64,000 nucleotides of DNA from an uncultured Fodinibius sp. (lineage in GTDB: Bacteria > Bacteroidota > Rhodothermia > Balneolales > Balneolaceae). Shown piece by piece: positions 38,302-49,060 of this stretch. Made by a program: the position numbers and the translations under genes. The first letter of the stretch is position 1; every line of letters starts with the position of its first letter. The stretch is from NCBI GenBank assembly GCA_913057775.1, contig CAJXOG010000003.1:62001-126000 (forward strand). The letters are read 5' to 3'. The notes under the pieces are model-generated. The model ran no database searches, was not told the origin of the DNA, and worked only from the letters and a program-made list of their open reading frames with translations.

Positions 38302-38966
38302 GTGAAGTAAAATTTGTTGATCATTCAGATTACCAACAATATCCTGTCGAGGAGATGCGGGAGCGAGCTCGCTCGTTTTATGAAGACATGAAACGGCGTC
38401 GGACGGTGCGTGAATTTTCGGATCGAGAGGTGCCGAGAGAAATCATTGAAGATTGTATTCGGGCAGCGGGAAGAGCTCCCAACGGAGCTAATAAACAGCC
38501 CTGGCACTTTGCGGTGGTGAACGACTCAAAGGTAAAGAAACAAATCCGTGAAGCGGCTGAAGAAGAGGAACGGGAGTTTTACGAACGCCGGGCTACCGAT
38601 GAGTGGCTGCAGGCATTAGCCCCACTGGGTACCGATGCCGATAAACCTTTTCTGGAAGAGGCTCCTTATCTTATTGCTATTTTTTCTCAGAGTTATGGGA
38701 TTAACGAGGAGGGCGAAAAGGAGACACATTATTATGTGAAGGAATCGGTTGGGATTGCGACCGGGATGTTAATTACAGCTATTCACAAAGCGGGTCTGGT
38801 TTCGCTTACCCACACCCCAAGTCCGATGGGATTCTTGAACCAGATATTAAATCGTCCGGAAAATGAAAGGCCGTTTTTACTGTTGGTGGTCGGGTATCCC
38901 AAAGAGGATGTAAAAGTGCCGGATATAACCAAAAAATCGTTGAATGAGATTGCGAGTTTTCATTGA
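38298..38966 (+). CDS. Nitroreductase family protein
   Basis: [41 protein letters not shown]. Confidence 0.92.
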   Translation: MSEVKFVDHSDYQQYPVEEMRERARSFYEDMKRRRTVREFSDREVPREIIEDCIRAAGRAPNGANKQPWHFAVVNDSKVKKQIREAAEEEEREFYERRATDEWLQALAPLGTDADKPFLEEAPYLIAIFSQSYGINEEGEKETHYYVKESVGIATGMLITAIHKAGLVSLTHTPSPMGFLNQILNRPENERPFLLLVVGYPKEDVKVPDITKKSLNEIASFH

Positions 38967-39092
38967 CTGAGGTAATAATGGGTAGAACCTTTTTAAGCAC
39001 TGATTTTAATAAAATAAGAATTAAAAATATATTGGTATGTGGAATTCCAGATTGCTCCAAAATAGTTTTCAACGGTATTAAAATTTAAATCA

Positions 39093-40595
39093 TTGTCTGA
39101 AGTTAATAATCCTCTTTTAGAGCGGTATAGGTTGGCATTGGATGGGGCTGATATTTGTATTTGGGACTGGATGGATATCGATAAAAAAGAGCAGTGGTGG
39201 TCGCCTGAATTTTATAATACACTGGGATACGAAGAGGAAGAGATTGAGGCCAATATTGATAATTTCAAGTCTTTGCTCCATCCTGATGATGTAGAAATAG
39301 TATTTGGGGCTATGAATGATCATTTAAATACCGGGGTCCCAATATCTTTAGAATACCGATTGCAGACCAAATCCGGAGAATACAAGTGGTTTCAGGGTTC
39401 GGCCAAGGCTACTTTTGATGATGGCGGCAACCCCACTCGCATGGCAGGAAGCATTATTGACATTGATAGTCGCAAAGATACGGATCTAAAATTAGAAAAA
39501 GATCATAACCTATTGCGTACTATTATTGATAACATTCCGGCCTGTGTTTATGTAAAAGATCTGGATGGACGCAAGGTACTGGCGAATCGTTCAGAGTATG
39601 AATTATGGGGCTTTGGCAGAGAGGAACAGATCTTGGGAAAGAGGGATGCTGATTTAAGCAGGGAGGGGATTGCAGTACTTTCGGAAAATGAAGACCGAGA
39701 GGTTCTGGAAACGGGTGAGCCAATAATCGATAAGGATGCCTACACCGAGATTGACGGCAAGGAATATGTTCTACTGGTTTCTAAGATCCCTTTGAAAGAT
39801 AGCAATGAAAACATAGTGGGACTGGTTGGTATTAGTAATGATATTACCGAGCGCAAAAAAATGGAGAATAAACTGCGCGAACGGAATCAGCAGCTTAAGA
39901 AGCTCAACAATATGACGAATAAAATTTATTCGGTTGTTGGTCACGATCTTAAGACTCCGTTGTCATCTATTTTGGGGTTATCTGACTTGTTGCTTAGTGA
40001 CATAGATTCCGAGGATGACTTAAAAGAAAACCTGGGTATTATCCGGCAATCGGCGCTAAAGATGTCAGACTTGTTAGGTGATCTGCTGAACTGGGCGCGT
40101 ATTCAAACCGATGATTTATCCCTGAATAAAACGAAGTTTTCAATTTTCGAAACGGTACAGGATACTATTGATTTGCTTACCATTACGGCCGAGCAGAAGG
40201 GTATTAGCCTAGAGTTTAAAAATGGGGATTCATTTCAGGTGTATGCAGATAAGCAATTAATTGCTACGGTTATCCGAAACTTCATTTCTAATGCACTCAA
40301 GTTTTCTGATGAGGGAGATACTGTAGAAGTGAGGTTGCGTCGTGATGAGAATTATTGGCACTTGTCAGTTGAAGATGAGGGGATGGGGATGTCTGAGAAA
40401 AACATACAGCGGCTTTTTCATAATCGTAAGCATCCTCAAAAAGAGGGCACCCAAAACGAAAAGGGCAGCGGTATTGGATTACGGCTATGCAAGGAACTGG
40501 CTGAGCGGCACGGTGGACAAATATCTGTTGAAAGTGAACTTGGAAAAGGCTCTATATTTACTTTAGCTATCCCCGCTAACCAGGATCCGGAGTAG
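39093..40595 (+). CDS. PAS-domain sensor histidine kinase
   Basis: PAS/PAC repeats (LVGISNDITERKKME), H-box VVGHDLKTPLSSILGLSDLLL, ATPase GSGIGLRLCKELAERHGGQISVES; TTG start. Confidence 0.92.
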   Translation: MSEVNNPLLERYRLALDGADICIWDWMDIDKKEQWWSPEFYNTLGYEEEEIEANIDNFKSLLHPDDVEIVFGAMNDHLNTGVPISLEYRLQTKSGEYKWFQGSAKATFDDGGNPTRMAGSIIDIDSRKDTDLKLEKDHNLLRTIIDNIPACVYVKDLDGRKVLANRSEYELWGFGREEQILGKRDADLSREGIAVLSENEDREVLETGEPIIDKDAYTEIDGKEYVLLVSKIPLKDSNENIVGLVGISNDITERKKMENKLRERNQQLKKLNNMTNKIYSVVGHDLKTPLSSILGLSDLLLSDIDSEDDLKENLGIIRQSALKMSDLLGDLLNWARIQTDDLSLNKTKFSIFETVQDTIDLLTITAEQKGISLEFKNGDSFQVYADKQLIATVIRNFISNALKFSDEGDTVEVRLRRDENYWHLSVEDEGMGMSEKNIQRLFHNRKHPQKEGTQNEKGSGIGLRLCKELAERHGGQISVESELGKGSIFTLAIPANQDPE

Positions 40596-40599
40596 GTAA

Positions 40600-41733
40600 T
40601 CAGGAAAAGCGATCTGCCAGCCGGTTAATAAGGTATCCGCTTTCTTCAAGTGCCTGTGAAGCAAACTTGCCAAAGAAGTCGGTAACGGACTCAAATTCCT
40701 TTATAAAGCCTTTTTTGTCATCATTTTTGACCATTTTAGCCAGTTTGTTATTGTGCTCAATAAATTTGAGCAGCAATTCGCGACGTTTCTCATTAGCAAA
40801 AACGATATCCGCATAAAGTTCAGCACTCTGAGCAAAAATACGGCCTGTCATCATCAGCTCGGCGCGGTAGATGGGCGAAGAGTAATCCAGTATATCCTGT
40901 GGTTTTAGGTCGTAGGTTTTCATAAACGAGCCATGAAGCAGAGCCACGAAGTGACGAAGCCCCTGTACCATATGCATTACATGATCATGTTTCTCGGGGT
41001 CAGCCTTTACTAAACGCATGCCCCAGAGTTTAGACTGTTCCACAACCCATTGTGAACTTTCATTGTCACGCACCGGACATACGACCATCAGCTGCTTGGA
41101 AAGGTTATCTACATCTGGACCATGCATGGGATGTAATCCTAAAACAGGTCCGTCGTGGGCTTCTTTCATTGCCTCAATAGGATCGGTTTTATTACTGGTA
41201 AAATCTGCCAGAATAGTTTCTGAGGTTAGTTTGGGCGCCAATCGTTTAATAACGTTTACCGTTACATTAATGGGGACAGCAACGATAGCAAGATCAAGTT
41301 TGGGGGCAATCTCCTCGAGTTCGTGCCAATTATGCTTGTCGATTTTATAAACATGATGGCCGGTTTGCTCGATAATACGAGCGTAAAGACTCCCCATGCC
41401 GCCTTTTGCTCCGACGATAAGAATGTGTTTTGATTCTTCGGTAGCACGAGGAAACTTGTTAGAAGATTGGCTTGCTCGAGACGAGGCCATAATCATCCGC
41501 AAAAAATCCTCGGCCCAGTCGGGATCAAGGTCATGTTGAGCAGCCATTTGACGAAATTTGTCCGTCTTTTCATCTTCGCGTTTAGGAGCGAAAATGGGCA
41601 ACTGATTTTTAATTTTTTTGTCGATGACTTCGTGCACAATCTCCCTTCGTTCGGCTAAAAGTTCGAGGAGTTTGGAATCAATTTCATCAATGCGATTACG
41701 TTGTGGCCCGAGTTTCTTTTCTTTTGGAGTCAT
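40600..41733 (-). CDS. tyrA: Chorismate mutase/prephenate dehydrogenase (T-protein type)
   Basis: N-terminal chorismate mutase RNRIDEIDSKLLELLAERREIV; ILIVGAKGGMGSLYARIIEQTGHHV; GLHPMHGPD. Confidence 0.88.
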   Translation of the reverse strand: MTPKEKKLGPQRNRIDEIDSKLLELLAERREIVHEVIDKKIKNQLPIFAPKREDEKTDKFRQMAAQHDLDPDWAEDFLRMIMASSRASQSSNKFPRATEESKHILIVGAKGGMGSLYARIIEQTGHHVYKIDKHNWHELEEIAPKLDLAIVAVPINVTVNVIKRLAPKLTSETILADFTSNKTDPIEAMKEAHDGPVLGLHPMHGPDVDNLSKQLMVVCPVRDNESSQWVVEQSKLWGMRLVKADPEKHDHVMHMVQGLRHFVALLHGSFMKTYDLKPQDILDYSSPIYRAELMMTGRIFAQSAELYADIVFANEKRRELLLKFIEHNNKLAKMVKNDDKKGFIKEFESVTDFFGKFASQALEESGYLINRLADRFS

Positions 41734-41993
41734 AAACTATTGATCTGAAAACTACAATATTCCACTGGAATTATTTCGGCAGCTAAAGCTGGCTAAAATA
41801 CAAATTTATTGACCGTGAAATAAATTTATCAATCGATTTAACAACGAGTTGTGGATTGGAAATTAAATGGAAGCTTTGCTGTCAATTCCCCGAAAAATAT
41901 GGGATTTTAACAGAATGATTCAGCGTTATTTTCGTTTTATTACAATGTGAATAGAAATTCCTCTAAAAGGTTTAAAAGGTTATTTAATACTAT

Positions 41994-44045
41994 ATGTCCC
42001 ATTTTGATTTACAATCTCCCTGGCCGCCCGCCGGAGATCAGCCCGAAGCTATTGAACAGTTGGTAGAGGGTGTTGAAAACGGCGATAAGTATCAGACGTT
42101 GCTTGGAATTACCGGTTCCGGAAAAACGCGCACTATATCGGGCGTAATTGATGAAGTGGAGCGTCCTACATTGGTGATGAGTCATAATAAAACACTGGCC
42201 GCTCAGCTGTATCGCGAGCTCAGTGACTTTTTTCCAGATAATCGCGTTGAATTTTTCATCTCCTATTATGATTACTATCAGCCGGAGGCGTACCTTTCTT
42301 CGCAAGATAAATATATTGAAAAGGATCTGTCAATTAACGATGAGATTCAGCGGCTTCGACTCCGGGCCACCAGCTCACTACTTTCTGGCCGACGAGATGT
42401 GATCATCGTCTCTTCGGTGAGTTGCATATACGGTATTGGCTCACCTTCTGAATATGAAAAGCTTATTATCAATCTGGAGGCCGGTACCGAAGTCCCGCGA
42501 AATAAGTTACTGTATGACCTGGTGGACTTGCACTATACACGGAACGATCGCGAATTTGAGCGTGGAACATTCCGGGTGCGTGGTGATGTCGTGGATTTAT
42601 ATCCGGCTTATGCGGAGCATGGGTTGCGCATCTCGTTCTGGGGTGATGAAATCGAAAAAATGGAAATTGTGGATCCGGAAAGCGGAGATGTGTTGGATAC
42701 CGTAGAGGAGTTTCGAATTTATCCTGCATCGCACTATGTAACGACTGAAGATCGACTTCAGGAAGCCATCGAGCAAATTCGTGATGAGCTACACTGGCGT
42801 GTTGGAACTCTTAACGATGAGGGAAAACATCTTGAAGCTAAACGACTGGAACAGCGTACGCTGTTTGACATAGAGATGATGCAAGAGATTGGATACTGTT
42901 CTGGTATTGAAAACTACTCCCGTTACCTGAGTAATCGTAAGCCGGGTGAACGTCCATACTGCTTGTTCGATTATTTCCCGGATGATTTTCTACTGGTTGT
43001 GGATGAGAGTCACCAGACGGTACCGCAAATTTCAGCGATGTACGGTGGCGACCGTTCTCGAAAAGTTGACCTCGTAGAACACGGCTTTCGATTGCCCTCG
43101 GCTATGGATAATCGTCCCCTGACGTTTGAGGAGTGGGAAGAGGTTACCAATCAGGCCATTTTTGTGAGCGCTACCCCCAGTGATTATGAACTTGAAAAGA
43201 GTGGCGGTGTGGTTGTAGAACAGATTGTGCGTCCCACTGGGCTGATGGAGCCGGAAATTGAAGTGCGCCCCGTTGATAATCAGATTGACGACCTGCTTGA
43301 GCAAATTCAGGAACGGGTTGCCAAGGGAGATCGGGTACTTTGTATTACGCTGACAAAACGACTCAGTGAGGAGCTCAGTGAGTACTTGAAGGGTGTGGGC
43401 ATATCAGCTGCATATATGCACAGTGAACTCAATGCGATGGAGCGTGTGGAAGTATTGTTCAAGTTTCGTCGCGGCGACTTTGATGTGCTCGTTGGAATTA
43501 ACCTGTTGCGTGAGGGAATAGATATTCCCGAGCTTAGCCTGGTGGCTATTTTGGATGCAGACAAAGAAGGATTCCTGCGTTCAGAGACCTCGCTGTTTCA
43601 GATCATTGGCCGTGCCGCCCGAAATGTGGAAGGAAAAGCCATTCTGTATGCCAATAAAATCACCAACAGTATGCAGACCGTAATTGATGAGACTGAGCGA
43701 CGTCGTAAGATCCAAAAAGAGTATAACGAAGAGCACGGCATTACGCCGAAAACCATCGAGAAAGAACTCAAACCGCTCGTAGATCCTGCCTTAATTTCGA
43801 ACAAAGATTTTGATCTCGATGATAAAGACAGCGACGGTGAAGATCCGCTTGAGGTCGTGAAAGTGGCCGATGAAGGCATCAAGTACAAGGCGAATCCGGC
43901 GATGAACGAAGTAACTTTTGATGACAAAGAAGAATTCTTGGAGTATCTTCGGGAATCGATGTATACGGCTGCGCAAAATATGGAGTTCGAGGAGGCGGCC
44001 CGTATTCGTGATCAAATTGAACAGCTGGAAAACGAGTTAGATTAA
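41994..44045 (+). CDS. uvrB: UvrABC excision nuclease subunit B
   Basis: LLGITGSGKTRTISGVI; SYYDYYQPEAYLSSQDKYIEKDLSIN; C-terminal UVR motif. Confidence 0.98.
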   Translation: MSHFDLQSPWPPAGDQPEAIEQLVEGVENGDKYQTLLGITGSGKTRTISGVIDEVERPTLVMSHNKTLAAQLYRELSDFFPDNRVEFFISYYDYYQPEAYLSSQDKYIEKDLSINDEIQRLRLRATSSLLSGRRDVIIVSSVSCIYGIGSPSEYEKLIINLEAGTEVPRNKLLYDLVDLHYTRNDREFERGTFRVRGDVVDLYPAYAEHGLRISFWGDEIEKMEIVDPESGDVLDTVEEFRIYPASHYVTTEDRLQEAIEQIRDELHWRVGTLNDEGKHLEAKRLEQRTLFDIEMMQEIGYCSGIENYSRYLSNRKPGERPYCLFDYFPDDFLLVVDESHQTVPQISAMYGGDRSRKVDLVEHGFRLPSAMDNRPLTFEEWEEVTNQAIFVSATPSDYELEKSGGVVVEQIVRPTGLMEPEIEVRPVDNQIDDLLEQIQERVAKGDRVLCITLTKRLSEELSEYLKGVGISAAYMHSELNAMERVEVLFKFRRGDFDVLVGINLLREGIDIPELSLVAILDADKEGFLRSETSLFQIIGRAARNVEGKAILYANKITNSMQTVIDETERRRKIQKEYNEEHGITPKTIEKELKPLVDPALISNKDFDLDDKDSDGEDPLEVVKVADEGIKYKANPAMNEVTFDDKEEFLEYLRESMYTAAQNMEFEEAARIRDQIEQLENELD

Positions 44046-44093
44046 ATTATTAGCGTGGGCATTGATTCCCACGCCAGTAACCAATAACCAAAG

Positions 44094-44660
44094 ATGAGTA
44101 CTTTAGCATATCTCAAAAGTTTTTTTAAGGATAAAGACGTGGCTTCGGTGACGCCCACATCACGATTTTGCGTGCGCACCGTCTGTAAACCTATCGATTT
44201 TTCACAAGATATTACTATTGTTGAATATGGTGCGGGTGCGGGTGTATTTTCACACTACCTGCTTGATCATATGACGCCCAATTCACAGCTTCATCTCTTT
44301 GAAACCAATGAGATCTTGTTTAAGAAACTACAGCAGATCGACGATCCCCGGACCATGTTTTACGATCAGAGTGTAGAACATGTAACCGAGCTATTGCCCG
44401 AGAATATCATTGGACAAGTCGATTTTATTATTTCCGGTATTCCTTTTTCCTTTTTGGATGCGGAAGTCAAATCTTCCGTTATCGATCAAAGTTATAAGCT
44501 GTTGCGCGATGGCGGGGAGTTTTTGGCCTACCAAACATCGGGACATCTGGAAGATCCACTGCGGAAAACCTTTGGAAACGTAAAAACCTCTTGGGAATGG
44601 CGTAATATCCCGCCGATGACAGTATATGAGGCGGTAAAAGAAATAGATCATACAGGATAA
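44094..44660 (+). CDS. rRNA-adenine/phospholipid methyltransferase-like protein
   Basis: ITIVEYGAGAGVFSHYLL SAM-binding motif; VDFIISGIPFSFLD. Confidence 0.75.
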   Translation: MSTLAYLKSFFKDKDVASVTPTSRFCVRTVCKPIDFSQDITIVEYGAGAGVFSHYLLDHMTPNSQLHLFETNEILFKKLQQIDDPRTMFYDQSVEHVTELLPENIIGQVDFIISGIPFSFLDAEVKSSVIDQSYKLLRDGGEFLAYQTSGHLEDPLRKTFGNVKTSWEWRNIPPMTVYEAVKEIDHTG

Positions 44661-44693
44661 GTTGGCAAGATCGGTTCATTTAGGATCAAACAA

Positions 44694-44720
44694 AGATTTC
44701 TCCCGCAAGTCGAAATGACA
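44694..44720. repeat. Fragment of a dispersed intergenic repeat
   Basis: AGATTTCTCCCGCAAGTCGAAATGACA resembles dispersed repeats recalled from Bacteroidota-like genomes; only one copy seen here. Confidence 0.4.
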
Positions 44721-44826
44721 AAAACTTGATATTAAAACTATGTGTGATCTCGATCGTAGTGTAAGATCGCTATTTACAGATAGCAGAATGTTTTGGCCAA
44801 ATATCCCTATTAAAAATTACATAAAG

Positions 44827-44865
44827 AAAGCCATTCTATCCACAAAATTGAGATAGAATGGCTTT
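44827..44865. terminator. Bidirectional terminator between convergent methyltransferase gene and rplS operon
   Basis: Perfect 14-bp stem AAAGCCATTCTATC / GATAGAATGGCTTT. Confidence 0.85.
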
Positions 44866-44928
44866 AAATTTTTAATCTGATGATCTGCAGATCAGACCAG
44901 TATAATCAACGCGAAAGTCGAAGAAAGT

Positions 44929-45363
44929 TTATTCTTCTTCGTCAGCGTTCTGAGCCTCTTCTTTGGCAGCAGATTTTTCTTCTGCTTCACGATTCAGCTC
45001 ACGAACCTCATCGCGGTTCTGACCTTTCTCTTTAATACGGGCAGATTTTCCTTGTCTGTCGCGCAGATAATAGAGCTTGGAACGTTTAATATCCCCTTGT
45101 CGCTTCAGCTCAATTTTAGCAATAAAAGGAGAATAAAGCGGAAAAATACGCTCAACTCCAATATTTCCTGCGGAAACTTTACGCACCATAAAAGTCTGGT
45201 TGGCACCACTTCCACGTCGAGAGATTACGAGTCCCTCAAACTTCTGAATTCGCTCCTTGTCACCTTCGCGAACGCGATAGTGAACAACAACGGTATCGCC
45301 GGTTTTAAACTCGGGATACTCATCGTCAATTAATGTCTGTTCTGCTAATTTTAACTTATCCAT
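44929..45363 (-). CDS. rplS: 50S ribosomal protein L19
   Basis: [62 protein letters not shown]; acidic C-terminal tail. Confidence 0.97.
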   Translation of the reverse strand: MDKLKLAEQTLIDDEYPEFKTGDTVVVHYRVREGDKERIQKFEGLVISRRGSGANQTFMVRKVSAGNIGVERIFPLYSPFIAKIELKRQGDIKRSKLYYLRDRQGKSARIKEKGQNRDEVRELNREAEEKSAAKEEAQNADEEE

Positions 45364-45375
45364 AATGTTACCTTA

Positions 45376-46074
45376 CTACTGTTCGTTTCGAAATTTCTTG
45401 TAAATATCCGGACGTACTTTTTTTGTACGCTCAAGCGACTGTTGATGTCGCCATTCCTTCACTTTTTGATGATCACCTGACCGTAGCACTTTCGGAACCT
45501 TTATCCCCTTAAATTCAGCGGGACGCGTATAAACGGGTCCTTCCAGCAAGTTCTCATTTTGGAAAGAGTCCGTCAGAGCACTTTCGGAATCGCCTAAAAC
45601 GCCGGGTAAAACTCGTACGATGGAATCAACCATCACAAGGGCCGGCAGTTCGCCGCCCGAAAGTACATAATCGCCAATGCTGTATGTCTTGGTGATTAAT
45701 GAATCTATTACACGCTGATCGACACCTTTATAGTGACCGCAAAGAAAAATGAGATTTTGATCAGTCGACAGCCTGTTGGCGTCTTCCTGCTCAAACGGGG
45801 TCCCGTTTGGAGCCGTAAAAATAATCTCATCGTAATCCCGCTGGCTTTGCAGGTGCTCAATGCAAGAAAAAATCGGCTGTGGTGTTAACACCATGCCGGC
45901 ACCTCCGCCATAAGGATAATCGTCTACCTTGTTATGCTTGTCTTCGGTATAGTCACGCAGATCATGGGTGTGGATTTCAACCAACCCCTCATCTTGAGCG
46001 TTGCCCACAATACTATGTTTCAGAGGGCTCTCCAAGAGTTGTGGAACGGCCGATATGATATCAATGCGCATCAT
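45376..46074 (-). CDS. trmD: tRNA (guanine-N1)-methyltransferase
   Basis: VDDYPYGGGAGMVLTPQPIF; IGDYVLSGGELPALVMVDSIVRVLPGVLG. Confidence 0.97.
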   Translation of the reverse strand: MMRIDIISAVPQLLESPLKHSIVGNAQDEGLVEIHTHDLRDYTEDKHNKVDDYPYGGGAGMVLTPQPIFSCIEHLQSQRDYDEIIFTAPNGTPFEQEDANRLSTDQNLIFLCGHYKGVDQRVIDSLITKTYSIGDYVLSGGELPALVMVDSIVRVLPGVLGDSESALTDSFQNENLLEGPVYTRPAEFKGIKVPKVLRSGDHQKVKEWRHQQSLERTKKVRPDIYKKFRNEQ

Positions 46075-46075
46075 G

Positions 46076-46654
46076 CTATATGCCTTTCAGTTGTTCCAGA
46101 TTTGTGCATTGAATTTGTTTTGCCTCCTCATCAATATCGGCAACATACTCATCCACAAGGGGGATGAGTAACTGCTCTTGTTTGTCTGTGACTACCTGAA
46201 GTATCGGATGTGCCGGGTTTTCCAGCATTTCTTCTACCTCACCAATGGATTGTCCATCACTTACTATTGCAAAGGATGTTAGATCCAGTGGCAGATTATC
46301 CGTATCAAGCAGAGATTCAACGATTTCGCGATCGGCAAAGACCGAAGAGTTTTTCAAGTTCTCGGCCTGCGTGCGATCCGTTACGTGTTCAAATTTTACA
46401 AAGAACGAGAGCCGGTTATTTTTTTCTTGCACCCGAACCGACTCAATACGAGCGGGGACTAAATCCCCTCTGGCCGTTTCAATACGAACCAGATCAAGAG
46501 CATCAAAAAGTGTTGGCGCGTAAATATCGGGAACAATCAATACTTCTCCCTGTACGCCGTGTGATCGAGAAATATACCCGATCTTTTCATACTGGTTTTC
46601 AATTGGTTCCAGCATAGCTTCTCTGGTAGACACCACTTTTGAAGTATGGTCCAC
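46076..46654 (-). CDS. rimM: 16S rRNA processing protein RimM
   Basis: YISRSHGVQGEVLIVPD; position in rpsP-rimM-trmD-rplS order. Start may be internal. Confidence 0.92.
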   Translation of the reverse strand: MDHTSKVVSTREAMLEPIENQYEKIGYISRSHGVQGEVLIVPDIYAPTLFDALDLVRIETARGDLVPARIESVRVQEKNNRLSFFVKFEHVTDRTQAENLKNSSVFADREIVESLLDTDNLPLDLTSFAIVSDGQSIGEVEEMLENPAHPILQVVTDKQEQLLIPLVDEYVADIDEEAKQIQCTNLEQLKGI

Positions 46655-46666
46655 CGATTTAGCTCA

Positions 46667-47578
46667 TTAACTATTCTCTTTCTTGTCGTCCAAAGCACGC
46701 TGAACGGTTACCCGATCTTCGTCTTCAGGAACAAAGCCTTCAAGCTCATCAAGAGGGGTATTTTCAATATGTTCGATAGCCTCTTTGGCTAACATATCAG
46801 TAGATACTTCCGCTTCGGACTCTTCCTCTTCGTCCGTAGTGTCTTCCGTATCTTCGTCTTCCTCCTCTTCGTCATCAGAAGCTTCAACCTCTTCTTCTTC
46901 GGTATCTCCTTCCTTGGCTTCGGCTTCTTCTTCAGCAGATTCGTCGTCAGACTCTTCTTCCTGAGCTTCAGCTTCGACCTCTTCAGTTTCCTCTTCTTTC
47001 ACTTCTTCATCGGCCGATTCTTCTTTTGCCTCAACCTCTTGCTGATCTTCCTCTTCAGCTACTTCTGCTTCTTCCTCAGCCTCGGCTGCTGCTTCCTTCT
47101 CTTCATCATCATCTTCTTCAGAGGCAAGTGCTTCCTGCTTGGCTTTTTCTTTGGCAGCTTCTTCAGCTTTCTTCTTAAGCTGTTTCTGGAATTCCTTTTC
47201 CTCGGCTTCCAAGAGTGCCTGCTGACGTTCTTTGCGCGTCGGAACTTCTTTTTCCTTTTCCTCGCGACGTTCACGCCATTCGGCAAGAGCTTCTTCAATT
47301 TCTTCTTCCGACTTGCCCCAGCGAATCAGATGCATCTCGTACATGATCCCTTCATCCTTGAAAATAGAACGAACGGTATCGGTGGGCTGAGCTCCCTGCT
47401 TTAACCAGTGAAGAGCACGCTCACGATTTAAATCAAGCTGATTTTTAGGAGTTACGTTATCAAAACGACCTAAGTCTTCAATAATACGACCATCTCTGGG
47501 TTTGCGGTTATCCGCAACGACAATGTGATGGATCGGTCGCTTTTTTCGACCTCTACGTTGTAATCTTATTCTTAACAA
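46667..47578 (-). CDS. rpsP: 30S ribosomal protein S16 with ~200-aa acidic C-terminal extension
   Basis: MLRIRLQRRGRKKRPIHHIVVADNRKPRDGRIIEDLGRFDN canonical S16 N-terminus; long Glu/Asp/Ala-rich tail. Confidence 0.95.
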   Translation of the reverse strand: MLRIRLQRRGRKKRPIHHIVVADNRKPRDGRIIEDLGRFDNVTPKNQLDLNRERALHWLKQGAQPTDTVRSIFKDEGIMYEMHLIRWGKSEEEIEEALAEWRERREEKEKEVPTRKERQQALLEAEEKEFQKQLKKKAEEAAKEKAKQEALASEEDDDEEKEAAAEAEEEAEVAEEEDQQEVEAKEESADEEVKEEETEEVEAEAQEEESDDESAEEEAEAKEGDTEEEEVEASDDEEEEDEDTEDTTDEEEESEAEVSTDMLAKEAIEHIENTPLDELEGFVPEDEDRVTVQRALDDKKENS

Positions 47579-47704
47579 TGGATTATCTTCTTAGTTATAA
47601 TTTTAAATTTTCATCGATTTCTAATAGAGGATATTGTCGGAATCTTGCGCAATATATTTTATGTAAAGATGCCGGACTGGGCTAAACAGTTGGCATCAAT
47701 GGTG

Positions 47705-49060
47705 TTAACCAAATGGTAAATCTCCTTTCATACCCTTCATGCCTTGCATTAGTTTGCCCATCTTGCCCATGCCGGAGAACGACTTCATCATTTTCTTCAT
47801 CTGCTCAAACTGCTTCAGCAGATCGTTGATATCCGAAACACGTGTCCCGGAACCTTTTGCGATACGTCGTTTTCGTGTGGCATTTAAGATATCCGGATTG
47901 TGCTTTTCTTCCGGAGTCATTGAGCAAATAATTGCTTCAATTGGCTTGAAGGAATCTTCATCAATTTCTTTGTCAGATTCTTGCAGGGCTTTACCGGCTC
48001 CCGGAATCATACCAACGAGATCCGAAATATCACCCATGCTTTTCACTTGCTGCAGCTGCTGATAAAAGTCGTCGAGATCAAACTCATCAGACTTAATCTT
48101 CTTCTGCAGTTTTTGTGCTTCTTCTTCATCAAATTCTTTCTGTGCTTTCTCCACGAGTGAAACCACATCACCCATCCCGAGAATACGCTTCGACATTCGC
48201 TCGGGATAAAATGGAGCAAGAGCATCCAGCTTTTCGCCGGTGCTTACAAACTTGATCGGTTTTTGGACCACCTTCTTAATTGAAAGGGCCGCCCCGCCGC
48301 GGGTATCACCGTCAAGCTTGGTTAATACTACGCCATCATAATTGATGACCTCGTTAAATTCTTTTGCCGTATTTACAGCATCTTGTCCCGTCATGGAATC
48401 AACAATGAACAGTGTTTCATGTGGCTCAACAGCTTCTTTAATCTCAGCCACTTCGTTCATCATCTTCTCATCAACGTGCATGCGCCCGGCCGTATCAATA
48501 ATAACAGTATCAAGTGCCAGGCTTTTGGCCATTGAAACAGCCTCTTTGGCAGCACGAACAGCATCTTTCTGGTCAATCGAATAGACGGGAACATCAATCT
48601 GATTCGCTAGCGTCTTAAGCTGATTAATTGCAGCCGGACGATAAACGTCGGCTGCTGCTAAAATAGGATTACGATTATTTTCCTGTTTTAAGTAACGAGC
48701 CAGCTTAGCGCTAAAGGTAGTCTTACCAGAGCCTTGGAGCCCGGCAATCAAAATAACTGTGGGCGGCGTGTGTGCAACAGAGATATCCACACGCTCTTGA
48801 CCTAAAATATTAGTCAGCTCATCGTGTACAATTTTGGTAAACTGCTGACCCGGATTTACAGCCGTAAGCACGTCTTCACCCATTGCGCGCTCTTTTACCT
48901 TGTTCGTGAACTCTTTTGCAACTTCATAGTTCACATCGGCATCGAGCAGGGCGCGACGTATTTCTCTCACCGTCTCCGCAATGTTAACGTCGGTGATCTT
49001 AGCTTCGCCTTTCAGCTTCTGAAAGGCGCTATCTAATTTTGATGAGAGATCTTGAAACAT
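47705..49060 (-). CDS. ffh: Signal recognition particle protein Ffh
   Basis: IAGLQGSGKTTFSAKLA, VIIDTAGRMHVDE, GDTRGGAALS; C-terminal M domain. Confidence 0.98.
   Translation of the reverse strand: MFQDLSSKLDSAFQKLKGEAKITDVNIAETVREIRRALLDADVNYEVAKEFTNKVKERAMGEDVLTAVNPGQQFTKIVHDELTNILGQERVDISVAHTPPTVILIAGLQGSGKTTFSAKLARYLKQENNRNPILAAADVYRPAAINQLKTLANQIDVPVYSIDQKDAVRAAKEAVSMAKSLALDTVIIDTAGRMHVDEKMMNEVAEIKEAVEPHETLFIVDSMTGQDAVNTAKEFNEVINYDGVVLTKLDGDTRGGAALSIKKVVQKPIKFVSTGEKLDALAPFYPERMSKRILGMGDVVSLVEKAQKEFDEEEAQKLQKKIKSDEFDLDDFYQQLQQVKSMGDISDLVGMIPGAGKALQESDKEIDEDSFKPIEAIICSMTPEEKHNPDILNATRKRRIAKGSGTRVSDINDLLKQFEQMKKMMKSFSGMGKMGKLMQGMKGMKGDLPFG

Noticed and set aside
47039-47404. ORFs antisense to or out of frame with the acidic S16 tail (also 47059-47298)
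   Set aside because: Low-complexity shadow ORFs from the Glu/Lys-rich coding sequence.
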